Assembly: GCA_002084435.1 (NCBI GenBank)
Contig: NBLG01000004.1
Coordinates: forward strand, 1-64,000
From: Tenericutes bacterium 4572_104
GTDB taxonomy: Bacteria; Bacillota_I; Bacilli_A; Izemoplasmatales; UBA5603
Direction: 5' to 3'
Length of the DNA stretch: 64,000 nucleotides
Notes under the pieces: model-generated
Told to the model about the DNA's origin: nothing
Database searches by the model: none
What the model saw: only the letters and a program-made list of their open reading frames with translations
Program-made: the position numbers and the translations under genes
In this document: one piece after another, positions 27,043 to 36,296 of the stretch
How positions within the stretch are numbered: position 1 is the stretch's first letter
Layout: each line of letters begins with the position of its first letter

Positions 27043-29054
27043 TCATTTTTTTAAGTCTTCTAATACTGCTTTTCTAGATAAATCTACTCTACCTTTATCA
27101 TCAATCCCAATTACCTTAACTTGAATAACATCTCCAAGTTTTACTATGTCTTCAACTTTATTAGTACGCTTAACATCTAATTTAGATATATGTACTAATC
27201 CTTCTTGACCAGGCCAAAGTTCTACAAAGCAGCCAAATTTCTCAACGCGTTTTACAGTACCACTGTAAGTTTCTCCAATTTCAACTTCTCGGATAATATC
27301 TTCAATCATTTTCATTGCTTTATCAATAAAGTAAGTATCTTCATGCATTAAGATAACGCGTCCATCTTGTTCAATATCAATCTTAATATCATTACAAAGT
27401 TCAATGATATGTGAGATAGTTTTTCCACCAGAACCTATAATATCTCTAATCTTTTCTGGTTTAATTTTCATTAATTTAACCTTTGGAGCGTATTTAGATA
27501 GTTCTTTTCTAGGTTCGGAAATTGTGTTATTCATATTTTCAAGAATATGAAGTCTTGCCTTCTTAGCTTGAGCTAAAGATTCTTTAAATATATCTTTTGT
27601 AATTCCTGAAATTTTAATATCCATTTGTAATGAACAAATTCCCTCTTTAGTACCAGCTACTTTAAAGTCCATATCTCCAAAATGATCTTCTAATCCTTGA
27701 ATATCAGTTAAGATAGTATAATCTTTATCATTTTTTACAAGTCCCATCGCAATTCCAGCAACAGGTGCTTTAACAGGTACTCCAGCCGCAAGTAAAGCTA
27801 AGGACCCAGCACAGATAGTTGCTTGGGAAGAACTACCATTTGATTCTAATATTTCTGAAACAATACGGATTGCATAAGGGAATTCATCTTCAGAAGGTAA
27901 CACCTGTGATAATGCCTTTTCTCCTAATGCACCATGTCCTATTTCTCTTCTTCCAGGTCCTCTATAAAATCCTACAGAACCTACTGAGTATTGTGGAAAG
28001 TTATAATGCAACATAAATCTCTTGCCTTCTTCTACACTTACTCCATCAATAATTTGCGCTTCTCTTAAAGCTCCTAGAGTGACAGTAGCTAACGCTTGAG
28101 TTTGACCCCTTGTAAAGAGGGCGCTACCATGTGGCCTTGCGAGAATATCTATTTCAGATTCTAATGGACGAACTTCATCAATTTTTCTTCCATCAGGTCT
28201 AATTTTTTCTTCTGTAATTAAACGCCTTACTTCTTTTACCAATATTTCTTCTAAGACAGTTTTAGCGAAACCTAGTAATTCTTTTGTTTCATCTTTATCG
28301 TATTCTTTTAGATATTTTTCTTCTAGAACAGCTAAAACGTCTTCTTCAACCGCTTCAATAGCAGCTGCACGTTCAAGTTTTTCAACTACTGTAACTGCCT
28401 TAATAATTCTACCTTTTTCTAGTTCATAAACATCTTTACGAACAAATTCTGGGGCAGTTACTAATTCGATTTCCATAGTTTCTTTACCGCATTCTGCGAT
28501 AATTTCTTCTTGAAATTCAACTAACTCTTGTATCTTTTCATGGGCGAACATCAATGCATCAAGCATGGTATCTTCATCCATTTCTTTAGCACTAGCCTCA
28601 ACCATATTAATTGCCTCTTTAGTACCTGCAACAGTTAAATCTAAATCAGATACAGCTAGTTCTTCTGGAGTAGGGTTTAAAATAAACTCTCCATCAATAC
28701 GTCCAACCATAACTCCAGCTACTGGACCATTAAAAGGAATACCACCAAGTCCAAGTGCCAAAGACGAACCAAACAATGCACTCATCTCAGGTGAATAGTT
28801 AGGATCTGCGCTAAGTACAGTATTGATAATAAGAATCCCCCAGGAATCTTTCCTGCAGAATATAATTTTTCTTGATACATCACTAATAATGGAAAATAAT
28901 TCATCTTAGAAGGTTCTTTTCCAACTACAGCTGCAGTCAATACTGCAGTATCACCGTAGCGTACTAAACAAGATCCTGTAGCTTGTTTTGCTAATTGACC
29001 TACTTCTATAACAAATTCCTTTCCGTAAAAATCTTTTTTAAATACTTTTTTCAT
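27043..29054 (-). pseudogene. pnp: polyribonucleotide nucleotidyltransferase with internal deletion and frameshift
   Basis: PNPase degrades RNA phosphorolytically. The first frame (29054-28782) is normal up to KIPGGFL, then diverges and stops. The second frame is open from the junction near 28834 and resumes at [16 protein letters not shown]. It carries the rest: the second RNase PH domain with [21 protein letters not shown] and NFPQYSVG, the KH domain ([12 protein letters not shown]) and S1 domain ([20 protein letters not shown]). About 35 residues are missing, covering the normally conserved (K/R)REGRP...RLIDRPIRPLF RNA-binding segment. The loss is not a multiple of three. This is a real lesion or an assembly error, not programmed frameshifting, because conserved residues are absent. 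Confidence 0.85.
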
Positions 29055-29097
29055 TTATTACCCTCATTTCGTATAAATCCATTATTCTCACTTAAAT

Positions 29098-29126
29098 ATT
29101 ATATCACAATATTTGTATTTTCTAAA
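29098..29126 (-). promoter_or_regulatory. putative pnp promoter
   Basis: TTTAGA (29126-29121), a 17-nt spacer and TATAAT (29103-29098) lie upstream of pnp, downstream of the rpsO hairpin. The -35 is only a partial match. Confidence 0.5.
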
Positions 29127-29143
29127 GAAAATCGAGACAAAGA

Positions 29144-29169
29144 ATAAGCACCCTTTTGAGGGTGCTTAT
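29144..29169 (-). terminator. hairpin between rpsO and pnp
   Basis: An 11-bp perfect stem, ATAAGCACCCT with AGGGTGCTTAT around CAAA, follows rpsO. Only a short T-containing tail follows, so it may be a partial terminator or an mRNA-stabilising end, as in other rpsO-pnp regions. Confidence 0.7.
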
Positions 29170-29176
29170 CGAGAAA

Positions 29177-29446
29177 TTATCTTCTTAATCCTAATTTCTT
29201 AATCAAAGTGATGTAGCGTTCTAATGATACAGATTTTAAGTAGTTTAATAAACTTCTTCTCTTTCCAACCTTCATTAATAATCCTCTTTTTGAATGAAAA
29301 TCATGTTTATGAATTTTTAAATGTTCATTTAATACATTGATTTCTTCAGTCAAAAGAGCTACTTGAACTTCTGGAGAACCTGTATCCCCTTCTTTTAATT
29401 GATACTTAGTAACGATTTCTTTGATTTTCTCTTTGCTTAAAGCCAT
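29177..29446 (-). CDS. rpsO: 30S ribosomal protein S15
   Basis: The 89-residue protein has the standard S15 length and signatures: [34 protein letters not shown] and [12 protein letters not shown]15 binds the 16S central domain early in 30S assembly. It has its own promoter and a structured leader and sits upstream of pnp, the order seen in many bacteria. Confidence 0.98.
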   Translation of the reverse strand: MALSKEKIKEIVTKYQLKEGDTGSPEVQVALLTEEINVLNEHLKIHKHDFHSKRGLLMKVGKRRSLLNYLKSVSLERYITLIKKLGLRR

Positions 29447-29527
29447 AATTTCATCTCTCCTTTTTTCTAGTCTTACCTTAAATCCGAATAGAGAGTCGGA
29501 GTGTCTCTGAATTCAGGTCTAGGCGCG
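29447..29527 (-). promoter_or_regulatory. structured rpsO leader, possible S15 autoregulatory site
   Basis: The 80-nt leader contains CTAGACCT near its 5' end and AGGTAAGACTAG before the ribosome site, which can pair as an outer stem. CCGACTCTC and a CGG-containing arm give an inner stem. Ribosomal protein S15 genes are often autoregulated by such leaders in Firmicutes. The pairing is read by eye and the regulatory role is inference. Confidence 0.5.
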
Positions 29528-29533
29528 AAAATT

Positions 29534-29562
29534 ATTATAACATAATATATCATCTTTTGCAA
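29534..29562 (-). promoter_or_regulatory. promoter of rpsO
   Basis: TTGCAA (29562-29557), a 17-nt spacer and TATAAT (29539-29534) predict a start near 29527. Confidence 0.8.
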
Positions 29563-29565
29563 GGT

Positions 29566-31257
29566 TTATTGAATGGTAAATCCTGGTGAAAGATACTTGA
29601 TTAAACCTTGAATAATTTGAAACATAGAATATGTGTCTTGTTTACAATATTCTAATAAATCAGTAACTGCTTTATCTCTATCTATAGGATTTAAAATTTC
29701 CAGTTTCATAAAAGTTTTATATGCCTCTACACCGTTTTTAATTGTTAAATCACTATAAGCTGATTCATCAAATACTTTAATTACCTTTTTTAACGAATAT
29801 GACCCTGACTGAATACAGCTATAAAAATTATATCTAGAAGCCTCATAATCAGAAAAACCTTGTTTAATAAAGAATTTTTTATTATTCTTTACCACATCTT
29901 TTAAATCAAACAAACGGTCAATTATCTTTTGTAATTCAAGTTTATATTCAGGAAAATATTCTTGAAATTCTTTTAGACGCTGTTCTTCAAATGTTTTATG
30001 ATAAACTATTACACTCGAATCATATTTATTTATAATATGGATTAAACTTTTAACTAATTCTTTCCGATTATCATATTCAGGGTTAGCTAAAAATTCATAA
30101 TGATTTTTTCCATTCTTTTTAAGTATATTTTCCTCTTTTTGAATATGAATAGAATATTGAAATACAGATTGAGTGAAAGGCGTTTCTCCCTTAAATCTCG
30201 GCAACATACAAGGCATGGCTTCAAAATCTAAGTAAATTAATGGAAAGCGTAGTGTTTTTAAAATCGTCTCTATTTTTTCTTTGTGCACATGGATAAACTG
30301 AGCCTCTAGACAATACCTTTGCATTAAATGCTTTTCATCTTTTAACCAAGATATTGGAATATCTTCCATGCTAACTCTTCCTTGGTTGATTAATTCATAG
30401 GTATCGTGAAATACTTCTCCAGAATCTGTTGGTTCATAAAAGCCTCTATTAGAATTAAAATAATCTAGAATAGAATTTTCTTTAGGTATATGAGAAAAAC
30501 AAAAATCCACGAATTTACATTCAAATGTATCGTTTTTCCTGCATTCTTTTTTAACTAATGGAACTTCTGTAAAATCATTTAGTTCAATATGATTAATCAT
30601 CCGATAAATATCAGCTTCTATAATTTCAGACATATTTTGATACAATTTTGAAAAATCAAATATATGATACAAATCACGTTCATAGTTTTTTCCATTATAA
30701 ACATAGTCAGTATTTAATAAAACAGTATAAAATTTGACATTTTTTAGTCCATAAACTTTATCATAAATAAAGCGTTTAAATGCTTCCTTATATACTATTC
30801 TTCCCAAATCATTTTTTCTATTTGTAAGTTTTTTTATTTTTTCATCATAATTACTTATAGCTTCTGATTTTGGAGAGGATTTTAAAACATATACTCCAAA
30901 AGAATCCTTTTTAAACATTTGATATTTTCTATTGTTCAAATTATACCTCATCTTAAGAAAGTCCTTTGATGTAGATGAAAATAATGAATAAACATATTTC
31001 GTTTCTAAATTTAAACATAGATAATCTAATTTTTCATATAATTCAATATCCGAATGGAAATCATAACTTATGAGTTGGTTTTGTTTTATATCTTCAAAAC
31101 TATTTAAATATAGTTCCTCAAAAATAGTCCATATTTTATTATAATACTGCCTATTAATCTTGTTATCATCTAGTTTAAAATCATAATCTGGATCATTTAA
31201 ACTCGCATATCTGCGACATCTTATATAATTTAATAATACATTCGCAGTTACTTTCAT
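29566..31257 (-). CDS. DUF2779 protein: putative nuclease with Cas4-like cysteines and RNase H-fold domain
   Basis: The C-terminal half carries the DUF2779 (RNase H-like exonuclease) pattern: LIYLDFEAMP with D344 and E346, a middle segment VIVYHKTFEEQRLKEF, and a final LLEYCKQDTYSM whose tyrosine/aspartate fits a DEDD-type site. The N-terminal half begins with a single cysteine (C14, YIRCRRYAS) and has a cluster C239-X7-C247-X5-C253. This arrangement recalls the iron-sulfur cysteines of Cas4/AddB-like nucleases. The reaction and substrate are unknown. It is 9 nt downstream of the YitT-Nudix gene, so the two may share a message. Confidence 0.75.
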   Translation of the reverse strand: MKVTANVLLNYIRCRRYASLNDPDYDFKLDDNKINRQYYNKIWTIFEELYLNSFEDIKQNQLISYDFHSDIELYEKLDYLCLNLETKYVYSLFSSTSKDFLKMRYNLNNRKYQMFKKDSFGVYVLKSSPKSEAISNYDEKIKKLTNRKNDLGRIVYKEAFKRFIYDKVYGLKNVKFYTVLLNTDYVYNGKNYERDLYHIFDFSKLYQNMSEIIEADIYRMINHIELNDFTEVPLVKKECRKNDTFECKFVDFCFSHIPKENSILDYFNSNRGFYEPTDSGEVFHDTYELINQGRVSMEDIPISWLKDEKHLMQRYCLEAQFIHVHKEKIETILKTLRFPLIYLDFEAMPCMLPRFKGETPFTQSVFQYSIHIQKEENILKKNGKNHYEFLANPEYDNRKELVKSLIHIINKYDSSVIVYHKTFEEQRLKEFQEYFPEYKLELQKIIDRLFDLKDVVKNNKKFFIKQGFSDYEASRYNFYSCIQSGSYSLKKVIKVFDESAYSDLTIKNGVEAYKTFMKLEILNPIDRDKAVTDLLEYCKQDTYSMFQIIQGLIKYLSPGFTIQ

Positions 31258-31266
31258 CTTACTCTC

Positions 31267-32424
31267 CTAAAATATGGTTGTTAAGGCAATAAACTCTCTG
31301 TTCATTATTTCCATTCCTAATTGACTATTTGAATCATATTCATTAAAAATATTTAAGGCATCAAGTGGGTCAATCCAAATTGATTTGTATCTTTTGGAAT
31401 TTGTATTGTTTTGTTTTTTAAACTTAACAATGAAATAATGATTGATATATGTTTTTTTAGCTTTGTATTCCTTTATAATTAAATGTTCTTCATTTACCTT
31501 AACTTGTATATTACTAATATCTTTCACTTCTCGTTTTAAACTTGCTTCCATTCGTCTTCTCTTTGCCTTGGAGACATGTGGTAAAAAATAATAATTTAAT
31601 TCCTCATCATAAACCACTAATAGCTTATTATTGGAAATTATAATTGCGCAAGCATTAATTATTTTATTTTCACTTCTATCCTGAGGTAAAAGGTCATCCC
31701 GATAAATTTCAACTGTCGGTATTCCCAATATTCTATATAAAGGATTACGAATTAAATCCACAATCCCACCTAAAAAGAGAACATAATAAATAGTAGTAAC
31801 TCCTAAATAAAAGTTTTCAGCTTCAGTATGGTAGATAAGCCCTAAAATAATAGCTAGAGACATCGCAAAAAACTCACCTAAAAATTTACCTTGACCAAAA
31901 GTTAAATGTAATCTAGAGGCTAGTGAATGACAAAATCTATCAATTGCAGGTAAAGGAAAATCTAAATATAATAATATATTTAATCCTATTCCTACAAGAA
32001 TCGAAGCTATAACCATATATGCGATATTCCATATTAAATTAAAGGAAGACATATCAGGAACAAATAATACTTCAAGGTCAATTACCGCTCCAATAAACCA
32101 AGATATAATTATTGGAAAAAAGAACATAACAGATGGCTTTTTCCACATAATTAAATGTGCTAACCCCATTAAAAACAAAGAGATTAGCGGATTTACCCAC
32201 ATAAAGTAAAGATTAGTATTTTCATATATATTTACACTAACAGCATCCCACGCAGACATCCCCATTGATGTATTCAATAATAAGGTAACGCTCGTCCCAA
32301 GTAATATAAAAGCTAAAATTGAAAATAGCCCCTTTTTTAAGCTCATAGATTCAATCAGTTCAATTGCTTCATCAAATATATGATGCAATAAGCTTTTTAT
32401 GCGGTTGTTTTTTTTATCTATCAT
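31267..32424 (-). CDS. YitT/YczE-like membrane protein fused to a degenerate Nudix domain
   Basis: This 385-residue protein has about six transmembrane segments in residues 30-230, resembling YczE/YitT (DUF161-type) transporters or membrane regulators. A soluble region (about 255-375) follows. It looks like a Nudix fold: NKLLVVYDEELNYYFLPHV, then RRRMEASLKREVKDISNI where the Nudix box should be. The box keeps one upstream Glu and RE, but the first Gly is His and the EE pair is KD, so hydrolysis is doubtful and ligand sensing more likely. The ATG at 32424 has GGAGAG upstream. It begins right after the lon terminator. Confidence 0.65.
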   Translation of the reverse strand: MIDKKNNRIKSLLHHIFDEAIELIESMSLKKGLFSILAFILLGTSVTLLLNTSMGMSAWDAVSVNIYENTNLYFMWVNPLISLFLMGLAHLIMWKKPSVMFFFPIIISWFIGAVIDLEVLFVPDMSSFNLIWNIAYMVIASILVGIGLNILLYLDFPLPAIDRFCHSLASRLHLTFGQGKFLGEFFAMSLAIILGLIYHTEAENFYLGVTTIYYVLFLGGIVDLIRNPLYRILGIPTVEIYRDDLLPQDRSENKIINACAIIISNNKLLVVYDEELNYYFLPHVSKAKRRRMEASLKREVKDISNIQVKVNEEHLIIKEYKAKKTYINHYFIVKFKKQNNTNSKRYKSIWIDPLDALNIFNEYDSNSQLGMEIMNREFIALTTIF

Positions 32425-32445
32425 ATATCTCTCCAAACATGCAGT

Positions 32446-32469
32446 AAAAAGCTATCCATTTGGATAGCT
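32446..32469 (-). terminator. rho-independent terminator after lon
   Basis: AGCTATCC and GGATAGCT form an 8-bp stem around AAAT, followed by TTTTT on the minus strand, four bases past the lon stop. Confidence 0.85.
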
Positions 32470-32472
32470 ATA

Positions 32473-34794
32473 CTAATCTACTAAAGCAATTTTTAATACA
32501 TCATCAATCTTAGTTGCGTAATGTATAACTAATTTATCTCTTACTTCTTTTGGAATGTCTTCGACATCCTTTTCATTTTCTTTAGGAATTATAATTTCCT
32601 TTAATCCTCTTCTTACAGCTGCGATTGCTTTTTCTTTTAATCCACCAATCGGTAATACTCTACCATTTAAGGTAATCTCACCAGTCATACCAATATAGCG
32701 GTTAACTTTTCTTTTAGCCATTGATGAAACTAAAGCAGTCGCGATGGTTACTCCGGCGGAAGGTCCGTCTTTAGGAATAGCACCTTCAGGTACATGAATA
32801 TGGAAATCATTGTTATCGAGAATCTCCTGTTTAATCCCTAATCTTTTAGCGTTAGTTTTAACGAAAGATAAGGCTGCCATAGCTGATTCTTTCATAACAT
32901 CGCCAAGGTTACCAGTTAAAATTAAATTATTTTTGCCTAAATAATAAGTAGCTTCTACTTCAAGTGTATCTCCTCCGGCTTGAGTATAAGCAAGTCCAGT
33001 CACAACCCCTATCATATCTTTATTGGATACTTGATTGTTTTTAAATAAACGTTTACCTAAATATTTATTTAAGTTATCTTTAGTTACCTTAACTTTATCT
33101 ACTTTATTTATTAATATCTCTTTGATTGCTTTACGAACTATTGAACCTAACAAGCGTTCTATCTGTCTTACTCCAGCTTCACGAGTATAATCGAGAATTA
33201 TAGATCTAATCGCAGCATCAGTAATTTCAAATCTGCTTTCTTCTAAACCGTGATTTAATACTTGTTTTTTCACAAGAAATTTCCTAGCTATATAGAATTT
33301 TTCGATTTCAGTATAAGAACTAAGTTCAATTACTTCCATTCTATCTCTTAATGGAGCTGGTATGTTTTGTAAGTAATTTGCAGTTGTGATAAATAAAACC
33401 TTTGATAAATCATAATCTTCTTCGACATAATGATCAGAGAAGAATTGATTTTGTTCAGGATCTAAAACCTCTAGTAAAGCACTAGATGGATCGTTTCTTT
33501 CATTCATAACCAGTTTATCAATCTCATCTATTAAAAATACTGGGTTTGTCACTTTAGCCTTAATCATACCGTTTATAATTCTTCCAGGTAAAGCGCCAAC
33601 ATAGGTGCGTCTATGCCCTCTTATTTCCGCTTCATCATGAACTCCACCTAAAGATGTTTTCACAAATTCACGCTTTAAAGCATGCGCAATAGATTTCGCT
33701 AGAGATGTTTTCCCTACTCCAGGAGGACCTGCAAGGCAAAGAATTGTTTGCGGATTTTTACCAGTTAACATTTTAACTGATAAATATTCGATAATTCTTT
33801 CTTTAACCTTTTCTAAGCCATAGTGAGAAGACTCTAATTTTTCAATAGCTACATTGATATCTGATTCATCTTCTGTTTGTTTTGCCCAAGGAATTGAAAT
33901 TAATGTCTCAAGATAAGTTCTTACAACTGAAGATTCGCTTGAAGCGGGTTGAAGATATTCATAGCGTTTCAATTCTTTTAATGCCTTTTCTTTTACAGCT
34001 GGAGGCATATCTGATTTTTCAATTTGTTCTAAGAGCTTTTTAGCATCTTCTTGTTTAGAGTCACCTAATTCTTCTTGAATAGCCCTCATTTTTTCGCGTA
34101 AATAATACTCTTTTTGATTTTGATCTGTAGATTTACGTACAGTTTCATTTATCTTGCTTTCAATTGATTGAAGTTGTTTTTGTTTTTCAATATCCTCTAA
34201 TAAGTATTGTAAACGCTTATTGATTGAATTTGTTAAAAGATATTTAATTCTATCGTTTTCTGGTATTCTAATTTCCGCAGCTACTAAATCGCATAGTTTA
34301 TCTGATGTAATTCCACCTTTAAGTGAACTAAGTACTGCTTTAGAATCACGGAATAAGAAATTAGCGTTTTCAAGAACCTCTTTAGAAACCATCTTTAAAA
34401 GAACCTGTTCTTCATCTAAATTTTCAGGCTCTAAAATTATTGATGTAAAATCTATTAAATAAAATGGCTCTTGAGCTACTAAATCATTTAATTTAACTCT
34501 AATTAGTGGTTCAAATTTGATTTTATAATTGCCATTAGGTAGTTTTATTTTTACTGATATTCTAGCTAATAAACCGACTTCATAGAAATCAGTGAATTCA
34601 GGTTCTAAAACTTCAGGATTTTTTTGAAATACTAATACAACATATCCATCTCGATTGCTTTCAGATTCAAAGACTGCATTTTTTGAAAATTCTCTACCTA
34701 CTTCAACTCTAACATCTGCACCTGGTAAAAAGATTACTCCTCTAATTGGGATTACAGGTAAACAATCTGAGAATACTTTCTTTAAGTTATACAT
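32473..34794 (-). CDS. lon: ATP-dependent protease Lon
   Basis: Lon degrades misfolded and regulatory proteins. The 773-residue protein has the N-terminal substrate domain (about 10-200). The AAA+ module has Walker A GPPGVGKTSLAKS and LIDEIDKL, and the S16 protease domain has the nucleophile in PKDGPSAGVT and a lysine further on (GGLKEKAIAAVRRG). GAGGTGA lies upstream of the ATG. I saw no CIRCE-type heat-shock operator. The upstream spacer contains the tig terminator, and only a weak TATGAT-like -10. Confidence 0.97.
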   Translation of the reverse strand: MYNLKKVFSDCLPVIPIRGVIFLPGADVRVEVGREFSKNAVFESESNRDGYVVLVFQKNPEVLEPEFTDFYEVGLLARISVKIKLPNGNYKIKFEPLIRVKLNDLVAQEPFYLIDFTSIILEPENLDEEQVLLKMVSKEVLENANFLFRDSKAVLSSLKGGITSDKLCDLVAAEIRIPENDRIKYLLTNSINKRLQYLLEDIEKQKQLQSIESKINETVRKSTDQNQKEYYLREKMRAIQEELGDSKQEDAKKLLEQIEKSDMPPAVKEKALKELKRYEYLQPASSESSVVRTYLETLISIPWAKQTEDESDINVAIEKLESSHYGLEKVKERIIEYLSVKMLTGKNPQTILCLAGPPGVGKTSLAKSIAHALKREFVKTSLGGVHDEAEIRGHRRTYVGALPGRIINGMIKAKVTNPVFLIDEIDKLVMNERNDPSSALLEVLDPEQNQFFSDHYVEEDYDLSKVLFITTANYLQNIPAPLRDRMEVIELSSYTEIEKFYIARKFLVKKQVLNHGLEESRFEITDAAIRSIILDYTREAGVRQIERLLGSIVRKAIKEILINKVDKVKVTKDNLNKYLGKRLFKNNQVSNKDMIGVVTGLAYTQAGGDTLEVEATYYLGKNNLILTGNLGDVMKESAMAALSFVKTNAKRLGIKQEILDNNDFHIHVPEGAIPKDGPSAGVTIATALVSSMAKRKVNRYIGMTGEITLNGRVLPIGGLKEKAIAAVRRGLKEIIIPKENEKDVEDIPKEVRDKLVIHYATKIDDVLKIALVD

Positions 34795-34847
34795 ATCATC
34801 ACCTCGTTATATCAAAATTTCTCTCTTTTATTTTATCATAATTAAAT

Positions 34848-34899
34848 AAAAAAACCTAATATTTTGATGAATTCCATCATAAAATACCTTAGGTTTTTT
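34848..34899 (-). terminator. rho-independent terminator after tig
   Basis: A long imperfect stem on the minus strand pairs AAACCTAAGGTATTTTATGATG with CATCAAAATATTAGGTTT around GAATTC and ends in seven T. Confidence 0.85.
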
Positions 34900-34931
34900 A
34901 TTTATGAATTTTATGTGAACAATTTAGAAAA

Positions 34932-36227
34932 TTATTGAATTACTTTTGCTTTTTCAATAATTAAATCCAATGCTTTTTTATAAGCAATTTCAGATGAAAT
35001 TGCAGAAGCAGGAATAGCATGTTTTACTTGTTCAAGTGTAACGTTTTGTGCTTTATATTCTTCTAAAATCTCATTGTATTTTTCTTCGATTTCAGCTTCT
35101 GTTGGCTCTATATTCTCTGCTTTAGCTATGGCTTCAATAACTAATTGTTCTTCTAAAGTCTTCTTAGCTTGAACTTTCAACTCTTCTTTAAACTGTTCTT
35201 CTGTTTTACCCATGTATTGTAAATATGTGTTGTAATCTAGTCCATATTGTTTAACTTGAGTCTTAGTTGCATCTAAGGAACGGTTAGTTTCTTCTAAAAT
35301 CATTTCCTCAGGTAATTCAAATTCAGCGTTCTCTATAACTTTTTTGATTACAGTTTTACGTATATGATCTTTGTTTTGAGCTTCTTTAGCTTTGATTATT
35401 TCTTCTTTTACATTATTTTTAAAATCTTCAACTGATTTAATTGAATCATCATTTAATTCAGTAATAAACTCTTCGTTCAACTCAGGAACTACTCTTACTT
35501 TAATTTCATGTAATTTACATTTAAATACAGCTTCTTTACCTGCTAAAGATTTTTCTTGATAATCCTCAGGGAAAGTTACCACAACGTCTTTTTCTTCTTC
35601 AGATTTCATTCCTAACATTTGTTCTTCAAATCCAGGAATAAATTGGCCACTTCCAATAACTAATTCATAGTTTTCTGCAGTTCCGCCAGGAAATTTTTCT
35701 CCATCTACAGAACCAGAAAAATCAAATACAGCTGTATCCCCATTTTCAAGTGCGCCATCTTCTTTTAATACCATTTCAGCGTGTTGTTCTAACTTTTTAT
35801 TGATTTCTTGTTCTAATTCAAAATCACTAACATCTACTGGTAAAACGTTTACTTCAATTCCTAGGTATTCTCCTAATTTAATAACAGGTTTAACCGCTAC
35901 AGTAACGCGATAAGAAAAATCTTCTCCACGTTTAATTTTTGCAGGGTCTAAATCAATACTTGGTTGAGCAACTACTTCGATATTATTATCAACGATTGCA
36001 GTATAATATGTTTCTTGTAAAACATGTTGGATTGCTTCATCGTACAAAGATTCTACTCCAAATTTAGCTTCATATACATTTCTTGGAGCTTTTCCTTTGC
36101 GAAATCCTTTGATTTCTACATCTTTGTTAATTTTTTCAAAAGCATGATCTAATCCCTTTTCAAATTGTTCTTTTGTAACTGTTACTTCAAAATTAACTTT
36201 TGAGCCAGCTATTTTATCTATTATCAT
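34932..36227 (-). CDS. tig: trigger factor (ribosome-associated chaperone)
   Basis: The 431-residue protein has three domains. The N-terminal ribosome-binding domain has the docking signature KGFRKGKAPRNV. The FKBP-type PPIase domain (about 150-240) contains GDTAVFDFSGSVDGE and FIPGFEEQM. The C-terminal domain, rich in Glu/Lys, forms the arms. GGAGG precedes ATG at 36227; the open frame upstream lacks a ribosome site. It has its own consensus promoter and terminator. Confidence 0.97.
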   Translation of the reverse strand: MIIDKIAGSKVNFEVTVTKEQFEKGLDHAFEKINKDVEIKGFRKGKAPRNVYEAKFGVESLYDEAIQHVLQETYYTAIVDNNIEVVAQPSIDLDPAKIKRGEDFSYRVTVAVKPVIKLGEYLGIEVNVLPVDVSDFELEQEINKKLEQHAEMVLKEDGALENGDTAVFDFSGSVDGEKFPGGTAENYELVIGSGQFIPGFEEQMLGMKSEEEKDVVVTFPEDYQEKSLAGKEAVFKCKLHEIKVRVVPELNEEFITELNDDSIKSVEDFKNNVKEEIIKAKEAQNKDHIRKTVIKKVIENAEFELPEEMILEETNRSLDATKTQVKQYGLDYNTYLQYMGKTEEQFKEELKVQAKKTLEEQLVIEAIAKAENIEPTEAEIEEKYNEILEEYKAQNVTLEQVKHAIPASAISSEIAYKKALDLIIEKAKVIQ

Positions 36228-36255
36228 AATATTCCTCCATTTTCTCACTTTAGTG

Positions 36256-36284
36256 ATTATAACAAATTAGGTTAATAAAATCAA
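36256..36284 (-). promoter_or_regulatory. promoter of tig
   Basis: TTGATT (36284-36279), a 17-nt spacer and TATAAT (36261-36256) lie 30 nt upstream of the start codon. Confidence 0.8.
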
Positions 36285-36296
36285 TCTTTTTGTACT

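Noticed and set aside
28782..29054. Programmed frameshifting in pnp
   Set aside because: About 35 conserved residues are missing at the junction and no slippery sequence or pseudoknot is evident; a deletion explains the data better.
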